A DNA stretch of 64,000 nucleotides from Russula earlei (Eukaryota > Basidiomycota > Agaricomycetes > Russulales > Russulaceae): positions 62,001 through 126,000 of the forward strand of contig JAGFNK010000060.1 of NCBI GenBank assembly GCA_025769875.1, written 5' to 3'. A program made the position numbers and the translations under genes. Of the stretch, positions 51,116-63,048 are shown one piece after another. The notes under the pieces were generated by a model. That model had not been told where the DNA came from and ran no database searches. It saw only the letters and a program-made list of their open reading frames with translations. Numbering within the stretch: position 1 is the stretch's first letter; the number at the start of each line of letters is the position of its first letter.

Positions 51116-52957
51116 TCCTTGCCACTCTTCAGTTATACCTGATTCCTGTAGTTCGTGCGCAATATAACCGATCCATCCTTTCCGTTTCCATTCCGACCAG
51201 TTGGGGTTAGTGATGGCCATTAAAACCTCCCTCAGACTCGCGACATCGCGACTGCCCTGAAAGCGGCTAGATATTTCCCCATCAAATCAACGCTAGGATG
51301 GTACGCTGCGGTTGCCAGTTTAGCATGGAAATACCCCAGCCTAGAATGAAATAGAAATCGCCTCGGCCCACCTCGCCCCCCCTTATCACGCAAGCTAGCC
51401 AGGCCTGACTGGGAGACAGCGATTTAAAATCCGTCTCCACCTGCGGCCCTCTAGATAACTTACGACCCAACTCGTTGAACGATCTTTGTGCGACAGCCTC
51501 ACGGAACCTTTTACCCAGAGGGAACAATATCACCATCGTCATTCTCGTAGCGCAGCTGGCCACTCATCGGCCCGCCTATAACCGCATGCAATTCGCGGGC
51601 GGAAGCTTCGTGTCCCTCATCCTCGTACTCCTCCTCTTCTATGCTAGGTGAGGACACCTTTCCATGGCAGTCGTCATTATCACCACGATGGGCGCTTACG
51701 ATGGGTGTTCGTCTCGGCATCGCTCAATCAGCGTATACGTGGGCGGCGTTGTAGATGCACACAGCAGCCAGGGCAACGACCCGGACCTCGTCCCCACATC
51801 TCTCTGCCCGCAGCAGAGGAGTCTCGGCGCTGACCTGCAGAACATCACCGCACTAGGTCATCTGTGCTCCGTCGATGAGGATACACCCGTTTTCGCAGCC
51901 GGTGCTGACGGCGACGTGAGTCCCTTGCCAGCACTGACCATGGGGCTGTGTGCACTGCTTTGGGTGTGGATTGTCGACGACGGGACGCTACGGGCTCGAT
52001 TCCGTAGGGAGACGCTTGCGAGGGTGGGACGGAAGGGCAGGTGTCGGTGTCGGGTGTGCACGCTGCGAACGCAAGCGCAGAGCCAACCTCTGCACGACGT
52101 TGGCAAGATGGCGTGAGAGCGATTTGTGCGAAAATTGAAGCCGTGGGTGGGCACAGGGACTTTAGGCGGTGCTTCGGGCGTGCTGTGCTCGTACATATCC
52201 TCTCTTCTCTCCCTTGTCGGTAGTCATCGGAAGAGTCGGATTACCGTATTCGCGCCGCACCCACGCCATTCTCGTCGGTCATGAGCCAGCTCATTCATTC
52301 CGGGTGGCGCAAGTGATTCATATCAACGAAAGCTTCCCGGTCTTCGTACGAAGCAGATCGGAGGCATTCATCAGACGTGCTAGGATCGGGATAACCGCCC
52401 TCTCTGGTGATGGACGGGGTGGTGAGAGCGGGGCACGAGTCGAACTGACCAACCGGTCCTGCTACTGCCACATGTGCTGGGCCTTTGTGACGAGTCGTCG
52501 TCGTCGTCGTCGTCGTCAAGGGGTGCTGTAATCCCTGTGATTCCGGAATAAGGCACCATATTGTCAACAAGATGATAGGCGAGTTTGAACAATCAGAATA
52601 TTATTATCTCATTTGTCCTTCGCGAAGGTGACAATGCGTCCACGGCATGGACCAGCCAGCACGCTCAGAGCCTCCCGCTGGGTGGCAAGGAAACCGGGTG
52701 GACCCAGCGTGTTCTCCATTTCCATCCCCATTCCACAACTCACAACCCCGACACACCACTTTATGCACAATGGTCCTTCCAATGTATAAAAATCGCAACG
52801 TCTGGCGTGCTTAGGTCCTCAAGCCGGGTTGCTCAATTCCCCCCATCCCATCCCTCTATCCTTATCCTTGCGCTGGGTCGCATCGACATTCCAATCTTTC
52901 CTACAGACTGACCTTCTCCATTTCTCGTGACCGAACGCAACAACACACGACGCGACC
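51116..52957. other. No assigned gene; possible minus-strand exons 51200-51720; trinucleotide repeat at ~52495-52519
   Basis: On the minus strand a stretch near 51720-51535 reads as an acidic segment (SIEEEEYEDEGHEAS, then ENDDGDIVPSG). Another near 51260-51140 reads LREVLMAITNPNWSEWKRK. Either could be exons of an unknown gene, but I could not join them and recognise no family. A run of about eight GTC/CGT trinucleotides lies at 52495-52519. From 52580 the promoter of the next gene begins. Confidence 0.3.
52785..52792 (+). promoter_or_regulatory. TATA box of the CBM19-like gene
   Basis: TATAAAAA stands about 170 nt before the start codon. It is followed by a stretch (AGGTCCTCAAGCCGGGTTGCTC) that is repeated almost exactly downstream of the TATA box of the second, decayed copy at 54714, so the promoter was duplicated along with the gene. 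Confidence 0.65.
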
Positions 52958-54250
52958 ATGCGATTCTCCCAACTCGTGTTTTCCGTCACCCTTGCCGCCG
53001 CGACGGTCTCCGCGGGCGTCGTCGTGGACCGTCGAGCGGCATTCACGCTTCAGAACGGGAAGGACGCGCAGGCGCTCAACAAGAAGTTCCAGACGCTGAC
53101 GCCGACCTCGGCGTGCACGTCGGGCGAGGTGGCGTGCGTCCATGGCCAGCTCGCGCAGTGTGTCAATGGCAAGTTTGCGCTCACCTCTTGTGCATCCACG
53201 CTGCAGTGCGTCGCGCTGCCTCTGGTCAACAAACCTGGGACGAGGTACGCAACGGGCGGAAGTTGATTCGCTTTGGCTAACCATGCAATCAGTGTCACCT
53301 GTGACACCAAGCAGGACGCGGAGGCACGTATTGCAAACACCGGGGCCACGGGTGGTCTCGTTCGCAAGAGCGACCTTGAAGAGCGTAACGTTGAGGCTGG
53401 GTGCGTCCTTCTAAAGACATACTAACGCACGAACTCACATGAAAAAAAAAACAAGGAACCAAAAGGTTGACAACAATAGTACATCAACGGAACAGAAGAA
53501 ACACAAAAAACATAAGCACAAGTCTCACGCCAACAGCACATCAACCTCAAAGCATACAAAACATAAGTCTCACACCAACAGCACATCGACATCAAACCAT
53601 AAGTCTCACATCAACAAGGCATCGGCATCAAATCAAACGGCTCCAGCAGCATGCAAGGCCAAGGGTAAGCGTGAAGACGTCACGCGCTTCGACTCGGACG
53701 AGAAGCTGTGGAGGCGAGCGGCACAGAAGGACCTCAGTCAAGTCGCAAAGAGCTGGCATGACCTGTGCGAACAGAGCGGGGTGACTCTTGACCCGAAGAA
53801 CAACCCGTGCGTGGTGCTTGGGGGCCACAATGGGATCCAAGCGCTTCTGGCCAGGGCGGACGCGTGCGCTCAACAGGTCAACGCGGACGCGATGATCGAC
53901 TTTGCCAAGCAGCCCGGGGTGAAGAACTCACAGGCGCTGATCGCCAACGCGATCGCATACCGCAAGCACCCCCGCAACGCGCTCAACCAACACGGTGTCA
54001 CACCCTCGACCCTGTTCTGCGAGCAGGCCCCCCGCAACCCCGAGCTGCAAGGCATCGTCAACGCTCAGCTCCCAGGTGTTGACCCCGGCTTGTTTGGCTC
54101 CCCGACGGCCGGCATCGTTGCATTCGGAGCTCGTGAGTTGTTCATTCCTTCGGTAATCTTCATCGAGGTTCTCTGATCGTTCTTCCCATGGCAGCCGGTA
54201 CTTGCCCCTTTGGTCAGAAAGCCGATGTGGCGACTTGCACTTGCAGCTGA
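52958..54250 (+). CDS. Secreted CBM19-like cysteine-containing protein with Lys/His repeat
   Basis: Exons 52958-53244, 53293-53400, 53456-54132 and 54195-54250 give 375 residues. A signal peptide (MRFSQLVFSVTLAAATVSAG) precedes a small cysteine domain: LNKKFQTLTPTSACTSGEVAC, QLAQCVNGKFALTSC, LQCVALPLVN, ending in VTCDT...ARIANTG. The ACxxGE.AC..G..AQC..GKF pattern resembles CBM19-type chitin-binding domains of basidiomycete secreted proteins. Next comes a Lys/His/Ser/Thr repeat (about residues 135-195), then a conserved-looking region with NNPCVVLGGHNGIQALLARADAC and IAYRKHPRNALNQHGVTPSTLFC, and the end GTCPFGQKADVATCTCS. The protein is extracellular; binding to chitin is an inference from the first domain and the C-terminal half is unknown. 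A TATA box lies at 52785. A decayed copy follows at 54888. Confidence 0.78.
53508..53650 (+). repeat. Coding minisatellite (Lys/His/Ser/Thr repeat)
   Basis: This imperfect tandem repeat has units of roughly 33-39 nt built on CATAAGTCTCACxxCAACAGCACATC. It encodes repeats of the form HKSHxNSTSTS within exon 3 of the CBM19-like gene. It is much poorer in CpG than the exon around it, and it has no counterpart in the neighbouring decayed copy. Confidence 0.75.
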
Positions 54251-54713
54251 TTAAGCACTCTTAATGAAGGGGAATAATTATCCGCCGCTCTTGTTTTCAG
54301 GTATTGGAAGGTTGGCTATCAGTTACGAGGAGAGGGTATCTGTAGTTGTAAATATATATAATGAATAGCATGGTTTGTGTTATACCCCATGAATATCATG
54401 GCCGTCACTACCCACCCGGTATGAACGCCTGCCCTCGCTACGACGATGCAGTAATCAGGAACGACCAGTGATCTCGGTGTGCACAGATTGTAAAGGAATG
54501 CTCTGACTGCACTGGTGGCGGGACTGGGTTTTCCGGATTTCAACGCCATTTATGGCCATCACCAGTGTAGGACCCGACCCGACCCGATCAGTCACATTGC
54601 GCCCGACGACGATCAACCAATGCGCTGAGTTGACTGACCTCACCTGAAACACGGTCCTCGAAAAAAACCAAAAAAAACCAAAAAAAAAAAAATTCTATGC
54701 GCCGTGGGGCGCG

Positions 54714-54721
54714 TATAAAAA
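54714..54721 (+). promoter_or_regulatory. TATA box of the decayed second copy
   Basis: TATAAAAA is placed like the TATA box of the first copy. The downstream block (GTCCTCAAGCCAGGTTGCTC) matches the first promoter. An A-rich tract with CC interruptions lies just upstream at 54660-54692. Confidence 0.6.
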
Positions 54722-54887
54722 CAGGCAACTTCTGGGCGTCTCGAGTCCTCAAGCCAGGTTGCTCCAAATTCTCCTCCCATCTTCCTTCGAGTTCACATCC
54801 CTGCGCCGGGTCGCAGTCAACGCATTACAGTCTTTTCTGACTTCTTGTAAATTCCCTTCCCCCCCTCCCCCTCCCACCCAAAACGCG

Positions 54888-56078
54888 ATGCGGTTCCTCG
54901 ACCTCGGCTTCTTCCTCGCTCTCGCCGCGACGGTCTCTGCGGGCGTCGTCGTGGACCGTCGGGCGGCGTTCACGCTTCAGAACGGGAAGGACGCGCAGGC
55001 GCTCAACAGGAAATTCCGGACGCTGACGCCGACCTCGGCGTGCACGTCGGGCGAGGTGGCGTGCGTCAAGGGCCAGCTCGCGGAGTGCTCCAACGGCAAG
55101 TTTGCGCTCTCGCCGTGCCCGTCCACGCTGCAGTGCGTCGCGCTGCCCTCTGGTCAACAAGCCCGGGACGAGGTGCGCGCGCGTTTCGGCTTGCGACGGT
55201 TCTGTCGTCCTTCCCTTGGGCTGACGCGGGACACGCACAGCGTCACCTGTGACACACTGCAAGACGCACAGGCACGTATCGCAAACACAGGTGCCACGGG
55301 CGGTCTCGTTGGCAAGCGCGAGCTCGAAGGGCTTGACATTTGAGGCCCGGGGGTGAAACCCGCGCCTCCGCGCACAGACGGACTGTATCACGGTTCCCGT
55401 GCGGATACCATCGGCAGTGTAGTTTAGCTACGAACGGGGTCGTCTCGAGGGCTTACCCCCTCGGCGCTTGTACGCACAAAAGTGAATGGTAGAGTGACGG
55501 TTCGTGTTTGGGGCCTTCCTCACGTGGGTCAGTATGAGGACATGCGTGGATGAGTCGAGTTCGAGTCGCAGCAGCCTGAGAGTTTCGACTCGGATGCGAG
55601 CCGTTGGAAGCGAATCGCGAAGGTCCTGCGCGTGTAGTCGGCGGTGGACCTCGTGACCCGAACAAACGACCTCTGCGTGGCACTGGCAGGGCAGGCCAGA
55701 ACGGGATCACCGCCGCCAGGACAACAACGCAGACACAAACGGTCGACGGAAAAGCGGGCCCTGATCGACAACGCGACGGAATCGCGTACCGCGAGCACCC
55801 GCTCAACTCAACGCTCTCAACATCGATGGCGTCGTGCCCTGGACGCTGAAAACCGTCATCGATGCCACAGCTCAATGGGTCGAACTCGAACCCGACTCGA
55901 CACAAGACTGGGAACGTCATATTCTGCCGCGTAAGTGATTCATTGTTCCCTCGAGGAACAAACAACCGTATGGGAATAATTCATTTCATTAGATTGTTGA
56001 TCGTCCCCCCCCCCCTTCGTACCTGGCCTTTCGGCAAAGAAGGCCGACGTGGCGACCTGCTCCCGCCATTGAATACCC
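54888..56078 (+). pseudogene. Decayed tandem duplicate of the CBM19-like gene
   Basis: The first 90 codons match the upstream gene almost residue by residue: signal peptide, AGVVVDRRAAFTLQNGKDAQALN and the cysteine domain. One extra C near 55147 (CTGCCCTCTGG versus CTGCCTCTGG) shifts the frame in LQCVALP, so the readable frame ends at 55343 (151 codons), and splicing at the old donor would give an immediate stop. Beyond it the C-terminal half survives only as scattered similarity: a FDSD start near 55578, an IAYREHP remnant near 55786 and a GT.PFGKEGRRGD remnant ending near 56078. The Lys/His repeat is missing. It could still make a truncated secreted protein of 151 residues, but the full gene is dead. 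Confidence 0.8.
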
Positions 56079-57553
56079 ACGTTCTTTGAAGACAGGGAAG
56101 CGAACAAAGCAAGACAAACACTGCCGTCATTGGGACTATAACCTGCTGTTCTTCTTTCTGGGTTGTGGGAATGTACGGGCTTTCCATTGTATGATATGAG
56201 GATACCATAGTTGTAAAACGAGCACCGTGAGACGGGCATGGATATTGCGAACGGTGGCGCTCATTCAAGAATATGAGGTCCAGGCCACAGATACACATGT
56301 ACAGTACAGCGCGGACTGCACCAGAAAAGGTTCTCGTAGTACGATCAAAGAAGAACGTGCGCATACACCTGATCATATGCGTTGCGTGATCAGCGGTTTG
56401 ACTCAGCTGGGAGTCGAACACCACGCACACAGTGCATTACCGCCGCGGTCATGGGTCCAGGCGCACGTCAGCGTAATGATGGAAGGGGGGGTGGGGTCCA
56501 CACTATCCCATTCCGAAACATTCCAAAACGGGCGAACCAAGGGGACGAAATAAGGAGATAAGCAGCCTCGCCGCCCAGCAGACGCCAGCAGGGGAAACCG
56601 TTAAGTCACTGCTCAACGAAAGAGGGTTGCGGTCGAGGACCCACGTCGATCACTCCACATTGACTCGCATCCCGGGCTGGGGCATCGGAGAGCGGAGCGA
56701 GTGGAGTCATCATGGCATGTAAGCGCCAAGTAAAAAGGCTACAAACTACAAGCGTGGCGGGGTTTCATTGTCCCTGGGATCACACCACGGGTTGAGCGAA
56801 TACGAAAAAGGGAGGCATTATACAAGGAGCTGGGAGCTAAGTTGCTGTATGCAGCATAGTATGGGTCCGCAGCAGTCTGATCGCTACCCTCTCGACCTCA
56901 CCCGAAGGCGGAAGGAGACTGCAGGGGGGAGCAATTTGGCGGCACAAAATGAGAATATAGACGCCGGGGGCCGGTGAAATGCTGAATAAGGTAGATCGGC
57001 AAATCGGCAAGGTCGTCGTTCACACCGTACCGCAAATGGCGTGACGGAGCGCCATGGAGTTGGGATGCATTGATGGACAGAAGCGGTTTAGAGCTGACGA
57101 CAGACGCGGGGTACATCGCGGGAAACGAGCACGAAATCGGCCGAATTATGTTACAACAATTGCGTAGTTGGTCGGGCGGCACGGGAGGGCCGAAGGATAA
57201 GGAAGTGATGGATGGGAATGGAGGAGGCTGTGATGGGGGGGGGGAGGAAAGGGGGTAAACAAAAAAGATGGGGGTGCGGTCAAATCAAAACATGCAGGTT
57301 AGGCGTTGCGAAAAAAAAAAAAAAAAGAGGGTGAATTGGTTTGTTTTGACGGGCGAGTTGGACAGAGAAAGACACGCGCACGGCCACCCACGCGACGAAC
57401 GTGAGAGCGACCAAAAGAGGAAAAGGTGACCGTGACTCGAGTCTTGGCTTTCTTTTGGCGGCGGGGCGTTGTCATGCACACATTTAAAGCCCATACACTT
57501 CCTTCCCTCCCTTCATCTCTCCCGCCAACTACTTCGTCCCCACCTCACTCGTC
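56079..57553. other. Intergenic, no gene seen
   Basis: No open frame here shows family motifs or convincing splice structure. An A tract lies at about 57310-57326, and the last 150 bp are GC-poor and CT-rich, as expected of the promoter of the next gene. Confidence 0.55.
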
Positions 57554-58662
57554 ATGTTTGACGAGGACTGCTGTCTTCAATGTGGCAAACCCATGCCCGT
57601 CGACAAGTAATTATCAGTCCCTGAACCATCCTCCTCACATGATCCATGTCTAATCTCATTACGTCCTTCCACAGCCGTATATACTGCTCCGACGCCTGCC
57701 AGGCCCTCGACGACTCCTCTCCTTCCCTCTCAACCGCCTCTTCTGTTTGGCCCTCCCCCAGTCTTCATCCCATCTCGGCTGGCTCCGTCCAGGAACTCAC
57801 CTCGCTCGCTCTCGACATGTCCCTCTCAACCGCCAAGTCTGTCTACACACCCGCCTATCCAATCTGGTATGACAACGACGACGACGTCGAGCCGCTCTCT
57901 GTCAATCCTTCAGATGATGCCCTAGTACGCTCCCATGATGCGTTATCCTATGCCCGTCGCCCCAGCAGTACCAATACCCATTCGACCATCCCTCTTCTCC
58001 ACCGCCACTCTTCTTCCAGCACAACCCGCAGCAGCACAGGGCACAGTGCAAACTCTACTGAAGAAGATTCTGACATTTCGGGCCCTACTTGCTCTTCTCA
58101 CCATCACCGCCGCCGTTCATATGGCACCCCCCTGCGCCCCCCAGCACCCTTAACCTCCGCCGATGTTCCGGAGGCCACCATCACTTCCAGGAAGCGCAAC
58201 CGTGCTTCCCTTCCTTCTTACTTTTCACTCCTCACCCTTGGTGCGCCACACGCAAAGTCTTCTCTGACACTGTCACCTCCGCGGTCCTCGGTCGAAACGG
58301 CCCGCGCACGGCCCTCACCAACTGACCCCCGCCTTTCTCGACCGACTATTGACAGTACAAATGCCATGGCCGGAGCATCGCCCAGCAGTGATCCCTTCCT
58401 TACCCCGAACCCGGAAGGGTATCGTGGTCGACGGCGAGAACCCTGTTCTCCATCGCGCGCACGTCCTCGCTCGCGCTCGCGCTCTCGTTCCCACTCCCGC
58501 TCCCGTGAACGGACTTGTGGAAAGGAGGAAATACGCGGTCGCCTCCGTTTGGAAGAACTTGATGGCTGGGCAGCAGACCGTCAATATGGGTACGGCCGAG
58601 GGCGTAGTGGATTACGAGATCGTGCCGAACGCATGCATGTGCACAATGGCGCTCGTCAATGA
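57554..58662 (+). CDS. Ecl1-family (life-span regulatory factor) zinc-binding protein
   Basis: Two exons, 57554-57606 and 57675-58662, give 346 residues. Splicing completes the N-terminal Ecl1 motif: Cys7-Leu-Gln-Cys10-Gly-Lys ... Tyr-Cys22-Ser-Asp-Ala-Cys26-Gln, four cysteines suited to bind one zinc. The short Ecl1-type proteins of fission yeast extend chronological life span and respond to zinc and sulphur limitation. Here the motif is followed by a long S/T/P-rich region. An Arg-Ser repeat lies near residues 280-300 (RPRSRSRSRSHSRSRE), and the tail is REEI-like (KEEIRGRLRLEELDGW). The RS repeat hints at nuclear localisation. The intron (57607-57674, 68 nt) is GT-AG. Function in basidiomycetes is inferred from the motif only. 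Confidence 0.8.
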
Positions 58663-61600
58663 TGGGGTCCGGTCCGACTCACCTTGTCCGTCTTTGCCTC
58701 CGTTTCGTTCATTCGACCCTTCATGCCAACGTCAACGCCCACACCCTCAAATGCCTTTCAATTTGTCACACATCACATCACATCGCCTCGTCCGATCATC
58801 CGTCTTCCATTCGCTCAACCAAACTTTTTTTCTCCATCATCTCTTTGAACAAAACACGCCATATCTCTCCAACCCCCTCTCTTTTGTCTCTTCGAAGCAT
58901 CTCCCACGGTACATTCCATTTCTACGCCTCGCAGCCGACAGCAACCAAAACTTGCATCAAGGACACTTGCTCATTCTTCGCAAGCACGCACGCAACGCAC
59001 ACATTCCTGTGTGGGATTATCTATGTATCTATTCCCCTGGCGGTATTTATCTCGCACAAAAAAAAAGAAGGATCTTGTTGAGGAAGACGGCTGGCGCATC
59101 ACGCCAGAGCGAAAGCAAAAAGGTTCGCAGTGAACAATACTTTATCGGTACCGTACAATATACAAGTACAATTAAAGCCATTCCCAAAAAAATGCACTTT
59201 TCTTTTTTCTTTTTTTTTTTTTTGCAAAAAATCAATCTGTAGGGGCTTCTCACTGCTGTAATTGAACCCTGAGCTTTGATGACTACGGTGACAATATTAA
59301 CGAGGACGATAGCATAGCACGCACATATTGTGCGATCTAGACATGCCCGGGTCGGGCAATGATCGGATGTCCTCCGACAGCAGCGGTAGATACAGCCAGG
59401 ACTGCTGATAGCTAGCTAGCCTTGTGAAGCTCTGGGTCTGGGTACAGAACGATCCCGGTGGACTCGGGAATTCAGAGGACCGGAATGCCTGCCTGGGAAG
59501 TGTCATGTCACATTAGCTGTCTCAACTGCCACGGCCACAGTGATCTACGTGGAAGGGTTCTGTCTGTCACGTCGCCTCTCCGTAGAGTCGGTGGAAGGAG
59601 GCCATTGAATGGAGGGTTGAGTCGACGGGCGAGTCCATCCTCCATTGGGATCTCATCTCACACACAAATCGAATCATTTCAATTTTTTATATATATCTGA
59701 AATGAATGCAGATCGATCCGCCCGTTCGAACCGTTCTTCCCTTCCTTTGCCCCCCTCCCCTCTGGTCTGGGAATGAATGAACGAGAATGAGGGTGACGAG
59801 CGCGTGCGTTCTCGGCTCGGGGTGCGTTCTTTTTTACCATCATTTTGCGTATTTCCATCCATCCAAGTCGAGCACCCGTCCAGTCGCAACCGCATCTTTC
59901 CATTCTTTTTCGTTTCGATCCCACTCTTTCGTTTTTTTCCGTCAGGTACGGACTCCCCGCGTACTCGGCGACCCGTTTTCTTTCCCCTCCAGCCGCCTGT
60001 CCTTTTGACTTGGGAAGATTCGCAGCGGAATTCTTGACGAGTTGTGCCACTGACACCACGGGACAATCGGGCGCCGCCCTGTCACGGAACGGACTGGCGC
60101 GACAGTCTTCAATTAGGAAAAGAACAAGACCCTCAGTAAGTCTTGTGACCGTCCACAACGGTCAGAAGACCAAGAACATCGTGGACACGCGAAGAGCCAC
60201 ATTTGTACGAATGGCACATTCGCCGAATGTAATGTAAGTGTACGCTGCGTATGGATCGGGGCAAGACATGTGCAAAGCGAACCACCAAGGTACCCTCCCT
60301 GCGCGCCCTCAGCTGGATTGCTCACTCGTTTCCCATTCAAACTTTGGGTACCGCATATAGTACCATAGGGTTTTTGACGAAAAATAATGTATTGTGTATC
60401 GCAATACCAAAAGACTGTTTGTCACGCTTGCCGACCGAATGAGGGCGCCAGAGATAGTATGCTGCCACCTGCCAGTGCCAGCTGACAGGACAGTCGCCCC
60501 AAACTTAGGCACCGCACGGCCCAGGGCGGGGGAGATGGATGACGTGCCTTTCGCAAAATGGTTCTCGCCGGCCTCTTTCTTCCTGTCTCGATAAAATGAC
60601 GATGGGCTGCGGTCCTGATCTGACCTGTGTGTGGTGTGCGCCGCAGTGAGAGCTCGCGCGGGTGTGTGCCATAAGGTGCCACATGTCACATGGCGGGCGT
60701 TCAATCCGTCCTCTTTTTTTTTATTTTGTTTTATTTTGTTTTGCAGGTTGGCCACGCCCCTGGAGAGGGGCCAGTAGAGGCGCGTCAGAAGGAGACGAAC
60801 TGGGATGATCGCGCGAGCGAGAGAGCTGGATGAAAACGGTCGGCGGGGGGGCATTGGACTCGCCGGTGCGCGATAGCCACGTTCGACGCCGGCGACGGCT
60901 GGTGCCATGGCGGTGCATGTGTGCCACCCGAGCCCCCGGAGGGGGGGGTGGAGAGAGAGAACCATGCGCTTTTTGATCGTTGCTTGCGGAGGTAGCGTTG
61001 GCATGTCGAGTAGGCCCGCTCTGCTTCACCCAGCGGCTGGATATGAGAGAGAGAGAGAGAGAGAGGGAGAGATCCGGCCTGGCCGGTCTCTGAATTTGTG
61101 CTGTGTGCTTTGGCGTCAGTGGACGCTAAAAAATTGATCGTTTCGCGCGTTTCACGACGCTCCCCCCCCCCCCCCCCCCCACCTTCTTTCTTTCGGCCGC
61201 CGCGTCGTCGGCCCCCAGCCAGACTCGGGAACCAGAATGGGACCCTCGGACGGAAGTGGAAGAAGACCGAGGGGCTTGCTCGTTGTGTCCTGTGGCGCAG
61301 GGCACCAAGGGGGAGAAGCAACGCCGACGGTGGATCGCTGGTGCCCGGTGGGATCACTGGCACACCCATGGGGGTTCATGGGCGATTGGCCATGTGGTCG
61401 CGCCATTTCTGCCGTTTTTGGTCCCTGTCTCCTACCCGGCGAGCGGACACTCGTGGACGAGGCAGAATCGTCATCGCTGGGTCTGCTCAGTTATTGCCGT
61501 TCAGGTTCGTGACAAGTGGAGTGGGTACTACTACTACGTGTGTTATCTTACGGCGCCGCTGGTTTCTCATCCCCCCCGCAACTCACGGGTTTAAATCCGA

Positions 61601-63048
61601 GTCGGCGCTGCTGAGATCATAAAGCTTTTTTTTTTTTTTCAATGATCGAAACTCGTTGGCACGGTGTACCGGAAAAGGACGTTGGACCGGACTGCGCGCA
61701 GAGCGAGATGGTATATGGACCCTCAAACGAGCTGGGGATATTATGTTTACACCGCCGCTTCCCCGAGCTTCGGATGCAGCGTAGGGTGTGGGAGTTGGCA
61801 ACCCGCAAGTTTTTAGCGTTCGTACGGCAACTGACGTGGGTCGCATATCTCCGAGGCGCTCATTCAGGTGGCACTGACGAGACGAGTACAACATTCGGCT
61901 GCGCGATGTCTGATACACGAGGCATCCATCCGGCGAATTTTCCGGATAACGCTTGGATAGGCGACCGTACAACGCCGTAGGTCTCAGAGTCACGCTTCGG
62001 AAGTTCTTACAGCAATCCAATCATCGCTGGCGCGTGGAGCTGCAGAACTAGTAGTAGTTCTACGACACCACGTACGCCTCCTCTTGGGAAAAAGACCAGT
62101 TGGATACGGTACGCATGTCATCCCGCGCAGGCACTGTTCCATCGACCAGTAATAACCTCCCAGCTCACCCCATAATTATGTGCGACGCAGATTCTCCACA
62201 ATGCGGAGATCTCGGCCGCTCGACGACTTGAACCTCAGTGGGGCCATGCGGAAATTAGGGTGTGAACCCTCATAATGCCACACACCACCCACAGACAGAG
62301 AAGCCAGACGGCATCCTGAGAAATTTCCGAGGCCACGGATCACTGCAACCGAGGTGGCACGGACAGATACGGGACTCGCGTATCGGGTGTGGACAGGGAT
62401 GAGGGGCACAGGGCATGGAGTCACAGATTGTGGCAAGGGCAGGCAGATTGGACGAGGACGAGCATCGTGAAGCCGGTTCGTCCACAGTAAGAAGATTGCG
62501 AAGTGAGGCGCATATCAGTGTTAGAGAAGGTAGGGAGGGTCGGAGTAACGACTTGAACAGGAACTGTCGTGGGTAGAGAGGAAGCGAGTGATGATACACA
62601 TCATATCTGTAGAGTCATCTAGGCGCGTCACTAGGGTGGGGGTGAGGGCATCAGACGTAATTCGGAGGAGTCCAGAAGACATACGGTACAAGCAATCATG
62701 CTCGCCTGCCGATAACGAGTGATGAGAGGGTCGCGCTCGCAGGATCTGTCACGATTCATCGGCCTAGAACTGCTGCGGACATCATGAAGGGACCACGACG
62801 CTGCGCCCGTGTCACTTCAGAACTTTAGTTTGCGTTGGGGGTGGCAAACCGCGAGGACGACAAAGGTTAGTTCGCCATTGGATCTAGGAAAGAAAGCGGG
62901 GCGCTGACGCTAGCACTGGTATTGACCGGGCCATGCCGTGATCTTTGACGTCCCGCTCGATTCGGGGTGCTCCCCGAAAGTTCGGTTTCGGTTGGTTCAA
63001 CCGCCTAGTGCACACGCTCGAGGTCGGCATCGAGCCCGACGCACCCAG
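58663..63048. other. Gene-poor region with simple repeats
   Basis: In 4.4 kb I find no gene that I can support. Open frames are long on both strands in GC-rich parts but lack motifs. Visible simple sequences are a T tract with few interruptions at ~59202-59223, a GA dinucleotide run at 61044-61068, 19 C at 61162-61180 and a T run at ~61627-61639. The last ~170 bp probably carry the promoter of the TLC gene. Non-coding transcripts cannot be excluded. Confidence 0.5.

Noticed and set aside
52380..52592. Small protein with eight consecutive aspartates
   Set aside because: Encoded by the GTC/CGT trinucleotide run; no other coding evidence.
61583..61640. tRNA-like end: GGTTTAAATCC followed by a T run
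   Set aside because: The T-arm would not pair (only two of five stem pairs) and no anticodon arm or acceptor stem is found upstream; likely chance beside a T tract.
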